From Bos javanicus (Eukaryota; Chordata; Mammalia; Artiodactyla; Bovidae): a DNA stretch of 64,000 nucleotides. The position numbers and the translations under genes are program-made. The stretch covers positions 61,077,689 through 61,141,688 of the forward strand of contig NC_083881.1 of the NCBI RefSeq assembly GCF_032452875.1, in the 5' to 3' direction. The notes under the pieces are model-generated. The model worked only from the letters and a program-made list of their open reading frames with translations, searched no databases and had not been told where the DNA came from. Position 1 is the stretch's first letter; every line of letters starts with the position of its first letter. This document shows, one piece after another, positions 1-9,747 of this stretch.

Positions 1-710
1 GTGCAGTATGATGGCTAGCAACACAGGAAAGCAATTTCCAGAAATGGAAGAAAATAGCTGTACTAAGAGGGCCACCAGACTAGCATGGAGGAAACTTGGG
101 AACAAACAACCTGACGTCATTCTCCTTCCATACAATCTGACAGTGTCTCACATCAACAGAAACCAACTGGAGGTCTAAGAACAAGGAGACCTGCGGGTGC
201 AATCCATAGAGGTCAGCTCCTACAGTATTCAGCAAAGTGGGGGAAAGTGAGTAGATCTGGAATGGTGAATGGGGAAATATGTAACATGCAATGATAAAAT
301 TCAACAACATTCAACTGTATAAAAATTCACCTCCCAGTTCTATAACTCTTCCTACACTTCAGTTTGGAGACAGAGTTTATTAGCCTTCAACCTGCAAAAC
401 TTTTAACATGAAGCTTCAATTTGTTCTAAAATGGATCCTTAGCATTGTGAATTCTTCTGTCTCATCATAAGTCTATATGCTGTTTTAACTCCCTGAGCAA
501 CTATCTCTGTTAAGGTACAGTGTAAGCATTTTCTCAAACCTTCAACAACAAATCCTCAGTTGGGGTACAGCCAGCAACTTGTCACCAAGAGGATGGAAAA
601 GACATGTCCTGATAAATTCTGCATTCAAGAATCAGTGGCTGCGTTAAGACTTTGGTTAGCTTAGACCAGACAATCGTTGAAGAGAGGTCAATTTGTGATA
701 ATAAAATTCA

Positions 711-908
711 GTACCCAGGTGGCACTACTGGTAAAGAATCTGGCTACCAATGCAGGAGATGCAAGAGATGCAAGTTCAATCCCTGAGTTGGGAAGATCCC
801 CTGGAGAAGGGCATGGCAACCCACTCCAGTATTCTTGCCAGGAGAATCCCCATGGACAGAGGAGCCTGGCAGGCTACAGCCCATAGTGTCACAAAGAGTC
901 ATCAGCCA
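711..908 (+). mobile_element. Bov-tA SINE
   Basis: tRNA-derived head (CCCAGGTGGCACTACTGGTAAAG), then the BovA body (GGAAGATCCCCTGGAGAAGG, CAACCCACTCCAGTATTCTTG) and a BovB-like end near AAAGAGTCATCAG. Orientation is antisense to RIMS2, in intron 1. Confidence 0.85.
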
Positions 909-910
909 GA

Positions 911-2096
911 ACTTAATTACATGAACTCATCTAGATACAAGGGGAGATGGAAAAGGTAGGACTAGACAGCTACTGCACAGAAGCTCTATGAAAAAGGAAT
1001 ATAAATCTTTGAGGAACACCTAGCTACCTCCACAACAAAATTCACTTTGACAGAAAAAAAAAAAATTTGTGTTAATAAAAGCATTAACTATTTCAGCTTT
1101 TGGTCAAAAGGAATTATGTGTGAGTGATATGTGATGAAACAGATTTTTCATGTATGTGCCCGAGAAGCAAACCACTACAGCAATTACTATAATAGACACC
1201 TCATACGCCAACAAAACAAGAGTATTGTTAGCATCATCTCCATCTGTCAACTGAACAATACCAAAGTACTAAGTATCAATAAACACCATTGTGATTATAT
1301 TGCTACCTAGCTACATTATTTAGTGTATCCTTTTTTCCTAGTGTTAGCATCCCAGAAGCCTAGTTGCAGGATATGTGAAACTGTTATTTCTCCCTCCAGA
1401 TGAACATAAGTTTTCTTGGAAGAAAAAACACTAAAAGGCATAGAGAATTCCATCCTCTTTCTGTGTGTAAAGGAGCATTTATCCAGCATCTCTGTTTAGC
1501 AGAACCTATATGTGTGTTACATAAAAATACTAAATGTTTATAATATATAAACCCTATAAAATTCTCAATTCTAAATGCCTTAAAAAAGCATTTAGCGAGC
1601 ATTATGTTGTTTGGAAAATATAAATTAGAGCTTTTGAGATGCACGTATATAAAAGTCACTCATTCTTAGACTAATTTATACTATCTAGTTGTCCACCAGT
1701 TTTTTGGTAACAATTTTAGACAGAAAGTAGGTGAAACAATATTATATCACTCCTGGGTCAAAACCCATTCTCAACTTTTCCCTTTCTAATAACCCTACCT
1801 CCAATCATATTTCTAGAATTTCCTATCACAAAATCCAACAAAAATTATCTCCCTTTCATAATAAAACACTTTTTGAAATTCTGCAGTAATTCAGTAAGCT
1901 CATATAAAGAGAAAGAGAATCTTCAACTGTAATATATCATTTCCAAGGCTAATCTCCTTTCTATATTTTCCTAAAATACATTCACATATCCAAAAGTTCA
2001 TTGGAAGTGATGTAAGAAGATATATAAAAAAGAAAATATGTTCTAGTTAAATCCAACATATATAATAAAGATTGTGTAATAGTTAAAAAGAAAAAA
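911..2096. other. Intron 1 stretch with nothing recognised
   Basis: AT-rich sequence with a poly(A) tract near 1055. Only short ORFs are present and I see no repeat family by eye. Confidence 0.6.
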
Positions 2097-2611
2097 AGTT
2101 ATGACCAACCTAGATAGCATATTAAAAAGCAGAGACATTACTTTGCCAACAAAGGTCCGTCTAGTCAAAGCTATGGTTTTTCCAGTAGTCATGTATGGAT
2201 GTGAGAATTGGACCATAAAGAACACTGAGCACTGAAGAATTGATGCTTTTGAACTGTGGTGTTGGAAAAGACTCTTGAGAGTCCCTTGGACTACAAGGAG
2301 ATCAAACCAGTCCATACTAAAGGAAATCAATCCTGAATATTCATTGGGAAGACTGATGCTGAAGCTGAAGCTCCAATATTGTGGCCACCTGATGTGAAGA
2401 AGAGTCAACTCATTAGAAAATACCTTGATGCTGGAAAAGATTGAAGGCAGGAGGAGAAGGGGATGACAGAGGATGAGATGGTGGATGGCATCATCTACTC
2501 GACGGACATGAGTTTGAGCAAACTCCAGGAGATGGTGAAGGACAGGGAAGCCTGGTGTGCTGCAGTCCACTGGGTCTCAAATAATCAGACACAACTGAGT
2601 GACTGAACACC
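2097..2611 (+). mobile_element. BovB LINE 3' end (5'-truncated)
   Basis: About 515 bp of the BovB 3' end, running from TATGACCAACCTAGATAGCA to the terminal GACTGAACACCACC. It covers the degraded C-terminal coding tail after the reverse transcriptase, plus the 3' UTR. Antisense to RIMS2. Confidence 0.88.
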
Positions 2612-2710
2612 ACCACCACCTTAGTTATCAGGCTCTTTAATAATGGTTTCTGTTAGAGAAACTGCTTCCAATTCACCTTCCTTCTCCTTGTCCCTAGCTT
2701 TCTAGACAAA

Positions 2711-3030
2711 GAATGTGTGTACTTAGTCTCTCAGTTATGTCCAACTCTTTGGACCCGATGGACTGTAGCCCACCAGGCTTCTCTGTCCATGGGGATTCTC
2801 CAGGCAAGAATACCGGAGTGGGTTGCCATGCCTTCCTCCAGGGGATCTTCCCAACCAGGGATTGAATCCTGCAGGCAGATTCTTTACCATCTGAGCCACC
2901 AGGGAAGCCCATGAATACCGCAATGGGTTGCCTATCCCTTCTCCAAGGGATCTTCCCAACCCAGAAATCAAACCAAGGTCTCCAGCACTGCAGGCAGATT
3001 CTTTACCAACTGAGCTACCAGGGAAGCCCT
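2711..3030 (-). mobile_element. Composite Bov-tA: one unit plus an extra head
   Basis: A reverse-oriented Bov-tA (2711-2910) ends with its tRNA head at GCCACCAGGGAAGCCC. It is followed at once by a second partial unit (2911-3030) that again ends in TACCAGGGAAGCCC. The same dimeric arrangement occurs at 31277-31542. Confidence 0.8.
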
Positions 3031-3189
3031 TGACAAAGAATGAAGTCAGCTAAAAGTCCTCCAGGCATATTTTGACTTCCTAGTAGGTAGAAAAAAGCAA
3101 CTCTCAAAAGAAAGGGCAGGGGGACAGATTTCGTCCAAGAGTGCTATAGAATTAAGGTTTAGAGACCCCTATCTATAGTCAGTTAGTAG

Positions 3190-3390
3190 CAATGATTTAT
3201 TGCATACCTACTTGTGCCAGGACACCTGGTATATATTGATTACAACAATCCTTCAGGACAGGTGTTATTACTCGGATAATACAGATGAGGAAACATGGCC
3301 TCAGAGAGCTTATTAACGTAAGCAAGACCTTACAGTTATTAATTAGTAAAGTAAGGTTTCAAGTCAAAATTCATCTGGCCTATCACACTT
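3190..3390 (-). mobile_element. MIR SINE relic
   Basis: Reverse MIR signature: ACAGATGAGGAAACATGGCCTCAGAGAGCTTATTAA, a core typical of this old SINE (compare the consensus CAGATGAGGAAACTGAGG). Heavily diverged. Confidence 0.65.
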
Positions 3391-3769
3391 GCCTCCACTA
3401 CCTCCCTCTTCATCACATTGTACAATCAATTTTTATCAATATATATTGTCAACAAGAAGATACTATTTAATTGTCCTAATTACTTTAAATTATAGAATAT
3501 ATATGAAAAATTTATCAGGTATTTTCTCATAAAATGGCAATGTTTTAAAATGCATTTTGAATCCTTAGAAACTACAGAGTTTCAATTTTTGGCAATGACC
3601 ATGATTACTGCATGTACAATAATGATTTTTATTTAAGTCTTCATGATTAAATTACATAATTTAGATGACATGCCACACTTAAAATTTCATTTAGCTGTAA
3701 GAAAAAATATGGTATTTTAAATATCAGAAAGAGGAAGATCATTCTAAGCATATCACAAAACCCAAAGGC
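3391..3769. other. AT-rich intron stretch, nothing recognised
   Basis: Very AT-rich sequence between the MIR and the L1M relic. No motif, ORF of interest or repeat family seen. Confidence 0.5.
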
Positions 3770-3849
3770 AATCATAATAATAATAAATTTAAATACATTT
3801 TAAAAAATCTTGACTGGTAAAAAAAAAAGGCATAAACAAGGTCATAAAA

Positions 3850-4450
3850 CAAATGATAAATAAAGAGCTTCCACAAATCACTGAAAATGACAACAGAAAA
3901 AGAAATACAAAAGGCTCTAAACAAATGTAAACGGCTCTCAACCTCACTGATAATAAGAAAACTGCAATTAAATTTTAGAATGGCATATTTTCCACCAAAA
4001 CTATTGGCAAGATTACCACATACTGAGTTAGCAAGGATATATGAAAATCTCCCTAGCATTTGTCACTTATGCATACTTCCTTTATGAAAGTAAATGTGAC
4101 AATAATACAATTTAAATTTTTTATTGTATACATTATAAAAATATAAAGGTTACACTTTATGACCTTTTGAACCATCTCATTCTAGGAATTTATTCCAGAG
4201 ACAAATTCATGCATATGGAAAATGATATATGTACAAATGCAAGAGATGTGAGAGACTCAGGTTTGATCCCTTGGTTGGGAAGATCCCCTGGAGAAGGGAG
4301 GGCATGGCAACCCACTCCACTACTCTTGCCTGAAGAATCCCATGGACAGAAGAGCGTGGCGGGCTACATCTATAGGGTTGCAAAGAGTGGGACATGACTG
4401 AAGCGACTTAGCATGTACGCACATGCACACATACAGCCATTAAAATGAAT
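3850..4450 (+). mobile_element. Old L1M fragment, interrupted by a Bov-tA
   Basis: Degenerate L1 ORF2 end: GCTCTCAACCTCACTGATAATAAG, then GACCTTTTGAACCATCTCATTCTAGGAATTTATTCCAGAG resembles the L1 phrase for binding-site-like AATTCCACTCCTAGGAAT. The Bov-tA at 4234-4424 splits it, and the end CAGCCATTAAAATGAAT meets the BovB at 4452. Confidence 0.55.
4234..4424 (+). mobile_element. Bov-tA SINE, head truncated
   Basis: BovA body with GGGAAGATCCCCTGGAGAAGG and CAACCCACTCCACTACTCTTG, ending GACTGAAGCGACTTAGCATG. The first about 30 bases of the tRNA head are missing. Confidence 0.8.
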
Positions 4451-4451
4451 T

Positions 4452-5222
4452 CAGTTCAGTCGCTCAGTCGCGTCCAACTCTTTGCAACCCCATGAATCAC
4501 AGCACGCCAGGCCTCCCTGTCCATCACCAACTCCCAGAGTTCACTCAAACTCATGTCCATCGAGTTGGTGATGCCATCCAGCCATCTCATCCTCTGTTGT
4601 CCCCTTCTTCTCCTGCCCTCAATCTCTTTTCCAATGAGTCAACTCTTCACATGAAGTGGCCAAAGTATTGGAGTTTCAACTTCAGCATCAGTCCTTCCAA
4701 TGAACACCCAGGACTGATCTCCTTTAGGATGGACTAGTTGGATCTCCTTGCAGTCCAACGGACTCTCAAGAGTCTTCTCCAACACCACAGCTCAAAAACA
4801 TCAGCTTTCTTCACAGTCGAACTCTCACATCCATACACGACCACTGGAAATACCATAGCCTTGACTAGATGGACCTTTGTTGGCAAAGTAATATCTCTGC
4901 TTTTCAATATACTATCTAGGTTGGTCATAACTTTCCTTCCAAGGAGTAAACGTCTTTTAATTTCATGGTTGCAGTCACCATCTGCAGTGATTTTGGAGCC
5001 CAAAAAAGAAAGTCTGACACTGTTTCCACTGTTTCCCCATCTATTTCCCATGAAGTGACGGGACCAGATGCCACGATCTTCGTTTTCTGAATGTTGAGCT
5101 TTAAGCCAACTTTTTCACTCTCCTCTTTCACTTTCATCAAGAGGCTTTTTAGTTCCTCTTCACTTTCTGCCATAAGGGTGGTGTCATCTACATATCTGAG
5201 CTTAATATCCCTAACATATCCC
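4452..5222 (-). mobile_element. BovB LINE 3' part (5'-truncated)
   Basis: Reverse BovB from the CAGTTCAGTCGCTCAG end to the catalytic region. TAAAATGAATT at 4441-4451 and 5223-5233 is an 11-bp target-site duplication. The reverse-transcriptase box is at 5194-5183 and reads YVDD rather than YADD. Coding frame remnants (5173-4925, then 5051-4734) are shifted against each other. About 15 bases next to the right duplication do not match BovB. Same orientation as RIMS2. Confidence 0.88.
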
Positions 5223-5319
5223 TAAAATGAATTAGGGAGTTATATATTCATGGGTGTGGAATTGATCTCCTAAAAATTAAACTGCAAGACATATTTGTAC
5301 CTTTTATGCTTACACACAT

Positions 5320-5395
5320 AAGTCCATACATGTGTATATACATATATATATACATATATAGACACACAATATTTGATATACACACATATCTACTC
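5320..5395. repeat. AT/AC-rich low-complexity microsatellite
   Basis: An imperfect TATA/CATA/CACA run including TATACATATATATATACATATA. Too irregular to score as a simple dinucleotide array. Confidence 0.6.
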
Positions 5396-7143
5396 TTAAG
5401 CATAGAATATTTCTGAAAGAGTATAAAACAAGCTGGCAATAGGAGTTGCCTCTAGAAAGGGAAAATAGATAGCTAAAAATTTTGTACCATATGTATATAT
5501 TACCTATTAAGTAGTTTATAAACTGACTTTAGATAGTACTTTAAAATTGAAATATTAAAAAATATAAAACTTCTTACCTATGTTTTAAATATAATCTAAA
5601 TCATTACCTTGATCTATCATGCAAATTTTTATTTATCATTTTCTTTTATTAGGGGAGCAAATTATCCCTTTGACATTAACAGAAAATCTAAACTGTGGAT
5701 GAAAAGATAATTTACATGGCAAGAAACACATAATTTCTAATTTGTTTCAAAAACATCTCATCTAAAAGACTATGATACAAGGATAGCAGAAAGCTCAATA
5801 AATATTTACTGAAAATACTTTTCTATTGATTTCAGTGGGTTTACTTTACTCATCGATTTTTTTCACATCACACCCAAAACAAACAAAAAATAGTAACAAG
5901 AACAAAAACTCACTGGAAAATATAAATTTTAAATAAATTACTCACTTTGTCCAAAAAATTTCATTTTTCCAACAAGTTTGGTAAGCTACTTGTTAATGAA
6001 CATTACTCGAAGTTAAATCAACATTGCTTACTAGATACCTACCATGTGCAGGTGTTAAGGATACTACAAAACAGAGACTCCAAAGAGGAGTACATTTTTA
6101 TTCCTGCCCTCAAGAAGTTTACAGTCTTGAAAGATAAGGCTTTAAAACTTTAATCAACAAAAGAATATTATAGATTTTACTGATACACTGAGTTATCCAA
6201 ACTAAAACTGTTAAAGGCATTCACGTAAGGATTAAAAAAAAAGTAACTGTTGATCCACTGAAGGATCTATTGGATATAAAAATGCTTCCAAAGTCCTAAT
6301 ATCTCACTCATATGTAAAACTGCAACATTTGATGATGACCAAAGACTTCCAGAATATGTGAATATTCACCTAGGCCATGAAGAAACTGCTAATGATTAAA
6401 TATAAATATTTTAATTATCCACGCTCCTTAGAAGAGAATTTACTGCAATGGTCTCAATCAGTTTTGATCGCTCACCTTTTTCACTAAAAACATGTCAAGC
6501 ATTAACTTCTTAAAATATGTATATTTACTTATATGCATCTTCACATTGTCAATCTATATATTAAGTATCAATAAAACTTAATTTCTGTCTTTTTCAAACA
6601 CAGACAAAAATTTAAATATAAGTTTTAATTATTTTCTTCTTGTAATCTAGTACATCATCTTATGATGCCCTTGGGTATCCACATTCTGCTCTGTATGAAT
6701 ACTTAATATGAATATTTAAACTCACAGATCATGCAAAAATATTTTCATCTAATGGTTTCAATTTTTCACACAGCAAACTCATTTTTTAGCATAGCTGTTA
6801 AAAGGCAGCAGACATTAATTTCAATTTCAGTTTATTTCTCTCTGCCCATGACCTTCTCTCAGAATAAATGTTAACATGCAATTAAACAGACATCACTAAA
6901 GAGAAACAAAGTATAGTCATGACCAAGCAAATGGCCCCTAAAATTTAATGGCAAATAGCAATCATTGAAGAATATTAGTACTATTTTTTTCTTTTAAATA
7001 GCATTTGTAACTTAATAGTCAATATTGAAAATATTAGTAAATTGTCAAAATCTTCAAAACAATCTGTCTCATTTTTATCATTCTATTATAAAGTCTATTC
7101 TTTTCCTAATCTTCCTTGTCTAATCTTATTTTATTATGAAAGC
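5396..7143. other. AT-rich intron stretch free of recent repeats
   Basis: About 1.7 kb without any recognised SINE, LINE or coding signal. Part of the repeat-poor zone around exon 1. Confidence 0.55.
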
Positions 7144-7158
7144 CAAAAGTAGTTTTTA

Positions 7159-7207
7159 TTTACTTTTAATAGAAGGGTAATTGCTTTACAATATTATGTT
7201 GGTTTCT
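7159..7207 (-). mobile_element. Very short ruminant L1 3' end
   Basis: ATTTACTTTTAATAGAAGGGTAATTGCTTTACAATATT is the reverse of a ruminant L1 3' terminus (TGTAAAGCAATTATCCTTC). Flanks CAAAAGTAGTTTTTA (about 7144) and CAAAAGTATTTTTA (about 7209) look like a slightly diverged target-site duplication, so this is a roughly 50-60 bp insertion. Confidence 0.6.
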
Positions 7208-7224
7208 GCAAAAGTATTTTTAAA

Positions 7225-8640
7225 GAACATTAAAAATTAAAGTTTCAAATATATTATAATTTAACCTCCAAAAAGTTTCTTGTTAAAATGAATACAAAAA
7301 TAATTCTGAAACCATGTATATCATTTTGAGGTATGACTCCTTCCAAGTCTAAGTTAGGTAAAGATGCAAATAGATATTTTACATAAACACAAACAGATTT
7401 TTCATCAATATAATTTCATAGACTATATGACTATGTTCTTAGAGAATGCTTGTTTCTACCTAAACTATGCAAATATGAATGCACAAACTTTATATGCATT
7501 TGCACAGTATGTAGGTTTACACAGGAAAGTAAAATACTCACACGTACCTATCTGAAAAAACCCTTTCACGTTCTCCTAATATAACATATAGTTCACCTTA
7601 AGAAATTCTTTATTTAGTACTCAAAAGTTCATTTAAGTTTCTATGTATTGGAACAATAAATAGATTTGGAACTACAGTGAACTAGCCAATAAATACCATA
7701 ATTCCACACACCATAAATAAATAAAAACACTTCCTACAGTTAAATATGAGTCCAACAAATAAAACCACATTTAATTTGAGCATCATTTTGGCAATACTTG
7801 TAACAATTATAAGAAAATACAGATTAATTTATCCAAATATCAAACTCTAAGTCATCAAAAGCTTGACATTGTAGTAAAGTTAAGCAAAAGTTAGAAGTAT
7901 GCTCAAAAAGCTCTTTAAAATAATTGTTTTATTTTTTACTAGTTTAAACAAGCTACTTAAATCTCTTACTATTTTTTCATTACCCAAGCGTACTAGTAAG
8001 TCACATTGCCAAACAACTATTGAAACCCAGAAATTAGTTTTGAAGAAGCAATTCTTTATTTCAGTTTGTATGTTAGAAGCACATTTGCTCTTAGTCCTTC
8101 AGTATTTTTTGAGAACTAGTATTTTTCTTGGACATGTAAAGATATTTGATAAGTTTGTTATATAATTTAAAGTAGTATTTTTCATTAAAATATGTAAATA
8201 TATATGTGTAGAGAGAATTGTTTCTTTGTTAAGTGCTAAAGAATACTGAATTCAACAACCTGTTTTTTGGAATTTACATGATTAGAGGTCAGTGTGTTAG
8301 TTCCGTCCCAGAGGAACTCTACACTTTCAACTATGTGTTTCTGTGGAGAATATGGGAAAAGCATAATTTAGAAATAGGCGACACGAAAGAATTGTCGCAT
8401 ATTTGGTATATCAACTGTACAAATTAATCTTAATGAATAATGCATTTCTAGCAAAAAATGAAAGAATTGAGCTGGAAAAATATTTTTAAAAAAAGGTTGC
8501 ACATGCTCTGCACAATCTCCTTCACGTAGTAACCGAGAAGTCAAAGAACCGTAAAACATTTAAAAGCAAACCTGCTGAAACACATCTCTGCTAGACTGAC
8601 AAGAAAAGGAATCTCAAACGCCTACAGATCTCTCGCTCTC
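7225..8640. other. AT-rich intron stretch leading into the CpG island
   Basis: No recognised repeat or exon. Base composition changes to CT-rich at about 8620 (a CTCTCT run) just before the CpG-dense zone. Confidence 0.55.
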
Positions 8641-8657
8641 TCTCTGGACAGTTCCCT

Positions 8658-8666
8658 GGTGCTGAA
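8658..8666 (-). promoter_or_regulatory. REST/NRSF left half-site in intron 1, with a partial right half
   Basis: The minus strand reads TTCAGCACC followed, after two bases, by GGAACTGTCC, which agrees with the right half GGACAGCGCC at 5 of 10 positions. It lies 0.9 kb inside intron 1. A weak RE1 candidate. Confidence 0.3.
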
Positions 8667-8918
8667 GTTACACCGTCACTAAACTGTGTTGGGTGCCTGG
8701 GTGCTGCTTTCACTGTCCCACCCTCCGCAAGATCCCGCTGCCTAGACTACGAGCACGAGGAGCAGAACTTCACAAGGTAGGGAGCATCCCAAGCTGCAGT
8801 GACGGGAGGAACTGGAGTCCTTTCGGAGCCTCTTCGAGATTAAGCAGATTTACTAGTTGCAAATAGGAAGAGTGGCAAGAGAGCAGGGTGTTACACACCC
8901 GCCGAGGGGGAGGGGCTG

Positions 8919-8930
8919 GAAGATGGCGGC
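8919..8930 (+). promoter_or_regulatory. TISU / YY1 motif, plus strand
   Basis: GAAGATGGCGGC matches every position of the TISU consensus SAASATGGCGGC (translation initiator of short 5' UTRs), which also contains the YY1 core AAGATGGCGGC. It lies in the CpG island about 0.8 kb from the RIMS2 ATG, on the opposite strand. TISU normally sits 5-30 nt downstream of a transcription start. The motif is seen directly; its use as a promoter or initiator is inference. Confidence 0.6.
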
Positions 8931-9387
8931 GACCGCACACCCACCCGAGACACGACAGCGCTTATTACAGGCCCCCCTCGCCCGCACCGCCGCCCTCCTG
9001 CCCGGGGCGACAGTGGGCAGCGCTGCTCTTCCCGCAGTGGAGGAGGTTGGGGGCGCAGAAGCGCCCCGCGGAGGCGGGGCCCAGGGGCCCCCCGGCGGCG
9101 CCCTCCTCCCCGGCCGGCGCGCCTCCGCCCGGGTCCCGGCCCGGGGAGCACCTGTGCACGGCCATATTGGATTCCTCGCCCCAGTCACTGCCTCCGCGCG
9201 GGGGCGGCGGGAAGCGACCAGGGACGCGCGGAGACAGCGTTCAGCCCAGAGCCCCGCCGGGGCCCGCAGCCGAACTGGCCCGGCGGGCAAGCCGGAAGGA
9301 CGCCGGGGGGGAATTACAACGCCCACAGGCTCGCCGCGGCCGGCCTCGGCGCTCTCCCTCCCCGATACACACACCCCTGCGCTCTGA
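8923..9387 (+). CDS. Possible antisense ORF behind the TISU motif (doubtful)
   Basis: An ATG in the TISU context (A at -3, G at +4) opens 154 codons starting MAATAHPPETRQRLLQ and ending at a stop at 9385-9387, just before RIMS2 exon 1 on the other strand. The protein is rich in Ala, Gly, Pro and Arg, as any frame through a CpG island would be. I recognise no domain, signal peptide or membrane segment. The opposite strand is also open over 8853-9374, so length alone proves nothing. A first exon that splices out before the stop is as likely as an intact 154-residue protein. Support is the initiator motif only. Confidence 0.2.
   Translation: MAATAHPPETRQRLLQAPLARTAALLPGATVGSAALPAVEEVGGAEAPRGGGAQGPPGGALLPGRRASARVPARGAPVHGHIGFLAPVTASARGRREATRDARRQRSAQSPAGARSRTGPAGKPEGRRGGITTPTGSPRPASALSLPDTHTPAL
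9161..9170 (-). promoter_or_regulatory. Inverted YY1-like site with adjoining CCAAT box
   Basis: On the minus strand this reads CCAATATGGC: a CCAAT box (9170-9166) overlapping a YY1-type AATATGGC core. It points towards the plus-strand TISU/YY1 site 230 bp away. Function is inferred from the motif only. Confidence 0.35.
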
Positions 9388-9565
9388 CAGCCCCAACAAG
9401 CTAGCCCTGGCGGCCGGCGGTGGTCGCAACCCTCGTGGCCCAGGCGCCACCGGCGGGAAGGGAGGGCGGCGATCCCCGGGCGCGCCGGCGGCCACAGGGC
9501 AGCGACCGAGGTGGGGGGGACGGCGGAGGGCAGGGAGGGAGGGAGGCGGGAAGATGGAGTCAGAT

Positions 9566-9574
9566 CCTTACTTC
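9566..9574 (-). other. RIMS2: RIMS2 exon 1 splice donor
   Basis: Minus-strand sequence CTGAA|GTAAGG. The intron starts at 9571. The GTAAGG match to the donor consensus, and the stop codon that would follow without splicing, fix the exon boundary in phase 2. The next exon should begin with A or G to complete a lysine codon, which agrees with the known RIM2 sequence (lysine at this position). Confidence 0.88.
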
Positions 9575-9580
9575 AGCACC
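9572..9580 (+). promoter_or_regulatory. REST/NRSF left half-site in exon 1
   Basis: TTCAGCACC is an exact copy of the left half of the RE1 element bound by REST. It overlaps the last RIMS2 exon 1 codons (minus strand GGTGCTGAA). The right half (GGACAGCGCC) is not present at canonical spacing. Confidence 0.3.
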
Positions 9581-9747
9581 GACTGCTCTTTCTCCTCTTC
9601 TTTCTTCTGCCGATCCATGACGGCCAGGATGATTTTCCTCTCCTCCTCCGTGAGGTGGCTGAGGTCGGGCATCTCGGGCTGCAGAGGCGGCTGAGAGCCC
9701 GCCGGGGTGGGAGCCGGGCGGCCCCGCGGCCCGACAGGAGCCGACAT
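9572..9747 (-). CDS. RIMS2: RIMS2 (RIM2) first coding exon, partial gene
   Basis: Encodes the N-terminus of RIM2, a presynaptic active-zone scaffold that binds Rab3 on synaptic vesicles and helps dock and prime them. The ATG is at 9747-9745. The frame gives 58 residues plus two bases of codon 59, beginning MSAPVGPRGRPAPTP, then a proline/glutamine linker, then MPDLSHLTEEERKIILAVMD, RQKKEEEKEQSVL. The LTEEERKIILAVMDRQ segment is the opening helix of the RIM Rab-binding domain. I recognise the stretch as RIM2 because the RIM1 start differs in the first 25 residues. The start is supported by an in-frame TAG at 9771-9769, 24 nt upstream, and by A at -3. The exon ends at a GTAAGG donor (9571-9566) in phase 2; read-through would hit a stop at once. 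The zinc finger, PDZ and C2 exons lie beyond the left edge of the window. The longer open frames across this exon (for example 9573-10274 minus) start at non-ATG codons in other frames and are GC-rich shadows. Confidence 0.93.

Larger units (their letters stand above)
1..9571 (-). other. RIMS2: RIMS2 intron 1 (5' part)
   Basis: Everything left of the exon 1 donor is the start of the first intron in the sense of RIMS2. It is AT-rich apart from the CpG island at its 5' end. It carries Bov-tA, L1M, BovB and MIR insertions, listed separately. I found no second RIMS2 exon: the expected continuation (LHQQFEMYKEQ-type helix followed by the Cys-rich zinc finger) does not appear. Confidence 0.85.

Noticed and set aside
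8853..9374. Minus-strand 173-codon frame in the CpG island
   Set aside because: No ATG support or domain, and it lies in RIMS2 intron 1. Open frames on both strands are expected at this GC content.
8888..9694. Plus-strand 268-codon frame crossing RIMS2 exon 1
   Set aside because: It overlaps the real exon antisense, starts at a non-ATG codon and has low-complexity composition. Treated as a shadow.
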